This document shows, in pieces, positions 6,544-6,760 of a stretch of DNA of 6,760 nucleotides (positions are counted from its first letter, which is position 1; each line of letters begins with the position of its first letter). A program made the position numbers and the translations under genes. This DNA is from Gammaproteobacteria bacterium (GTDB lineage Bacteria > Pseudomonadota > Gammaproteobacteria > JABABF01). Where the stretch lies: NCBI GenBank assembly GCA_014238345.1, contig JABABF010000224.1, forward strand, positions 1-6,760, in the 5' to 3' direction. The notes under the pieces are model-generated. The model was given only the letters and a program-made list of their open reading frames with translations. It was not told the origin of the DNA and did no database searches.

Positions 6544-6760
6544 CTACGCCACTGGCTCCGATTGCTGAGCCGCCTCAGCTCGCTGAGCCACAATACCCGT
6601 GGCGCGCTCCTCAAGTAGGAACAGCAAGTGGCGGCTACGACTTGTGACCAAGGTATGTAGCAGCACTGTTGGAATCGCCACCACCAAGCCGAGCACCGTA
6701 GTCACCAGTGCTTGGGAGATGCCACCGGCCATTGCCTTGGGATCTCCAGCACCAAAAATG
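6544..6760 (-). CDS. ttpC: TtpC-like MotA/TolQ/ExbB protein, C-terminal fragment
   Basis: Only the last 71 codons are inside the window; the frame is open to the right edge and the gene continues beyond it. The visible part, beginning IFGAGDPKAMAGGISQALVT and followed by TVLGLVVAIPTVLLH, is the third membrane helix and preceding loop of the large ExbB-like protein of TonB2 clusters (TtpC in Vibrio, about 450 aa), which is required with ExbB2/ExbD2/TonB2 for iron-siderophore uptake. A cytoplasmic tail with a likely amphipathic helix (FLLEERATGIVAQRAEAA) ends at the TAG. An internal ATG at 6730-6732 falls inside the conserved motif and is not a real start. exbB begins 9 bases after the stop. 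The TtpC assignment rests on gene order plus this C-terminal motif; an ordinary second ExbB cannot be excluded without the N-terminal part. Confidence 0.85.
   Translation of the reverse strand, partial: IFGAGDPKAMAGGISQALVTTVLGLVVAIPTVLLHTLVTSRSRHLLFLLEERATGIVAQRAEAAQQSEPVA

Noticed and set aside
6544..6732. A complete 62-aa protein starting at the ATG at 6732
   Set aside because: The frame stays open to the window edge and the residues before that Met (IFGAGDPKA) belong to the conserved ExbB-family motif, so this is the end of a longer gene.

Overview
The window is 6.76 kb of densely coding, moderately GC-rich DNA. It looks like a chromosomal segment of a gammaproteobacterium, probably a marine or aquatic one. 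This rests on recognising protein families: an ATP-dependent PEP carboxykinase, an IlvD very close to the E. coli form, and a TonB2-type transport cluster in the order known from Vibrio and related bacteria. No genus can be named from the sequence alone. There are no RNA genes, CRISPR arrays, insertion sequences or obvious signs of horizontal transfer.

The left half (14-3449, + strand) holds two metabolic genes, pckA (gluconeogenesis) and ilvD (branched-chain amino acid synthesis). Only 13 bases separate them, so they are probably co-transcribed. Any promoter lies left of the window.

The right half (3484-6760, - strand) runs toward the first pair and is read from the right edge leftward. It starts with the 3' end of a TtpC-like ExbB/MotA-family gene cut by the window edge. 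Then come a short ExbB, an ExbD, a short TonB with an acidic linker, and a secreted tetratricopeptide-repeat protein. The junctions are very tight: 9 bases, a 4-base GTGA overlap, directly abutting, then a 17-base overlap. This is a translationally coupled operon. The products should form an inner-membrane proton-driven motor (TtpC, ExbB, ExbD) that energises TonB for uptake through outer-membrane TonB-dependent receptors, with the TPR protein as a periplasmic accessory. The receptor and substrate are not encoded here, and the operon promoter lies beyond the right edge.

The two units converge on a 34-base gap that holds only a weak hairpin. I see no clearly undescribed system. The points most worth a second look are the exbD start site with a 12-base tandem repeat just upstream, two cysteines in the TonB C-terminal domain, the acidic TonB linker, and a charged insertion near the C-terminus of the TPR protein.
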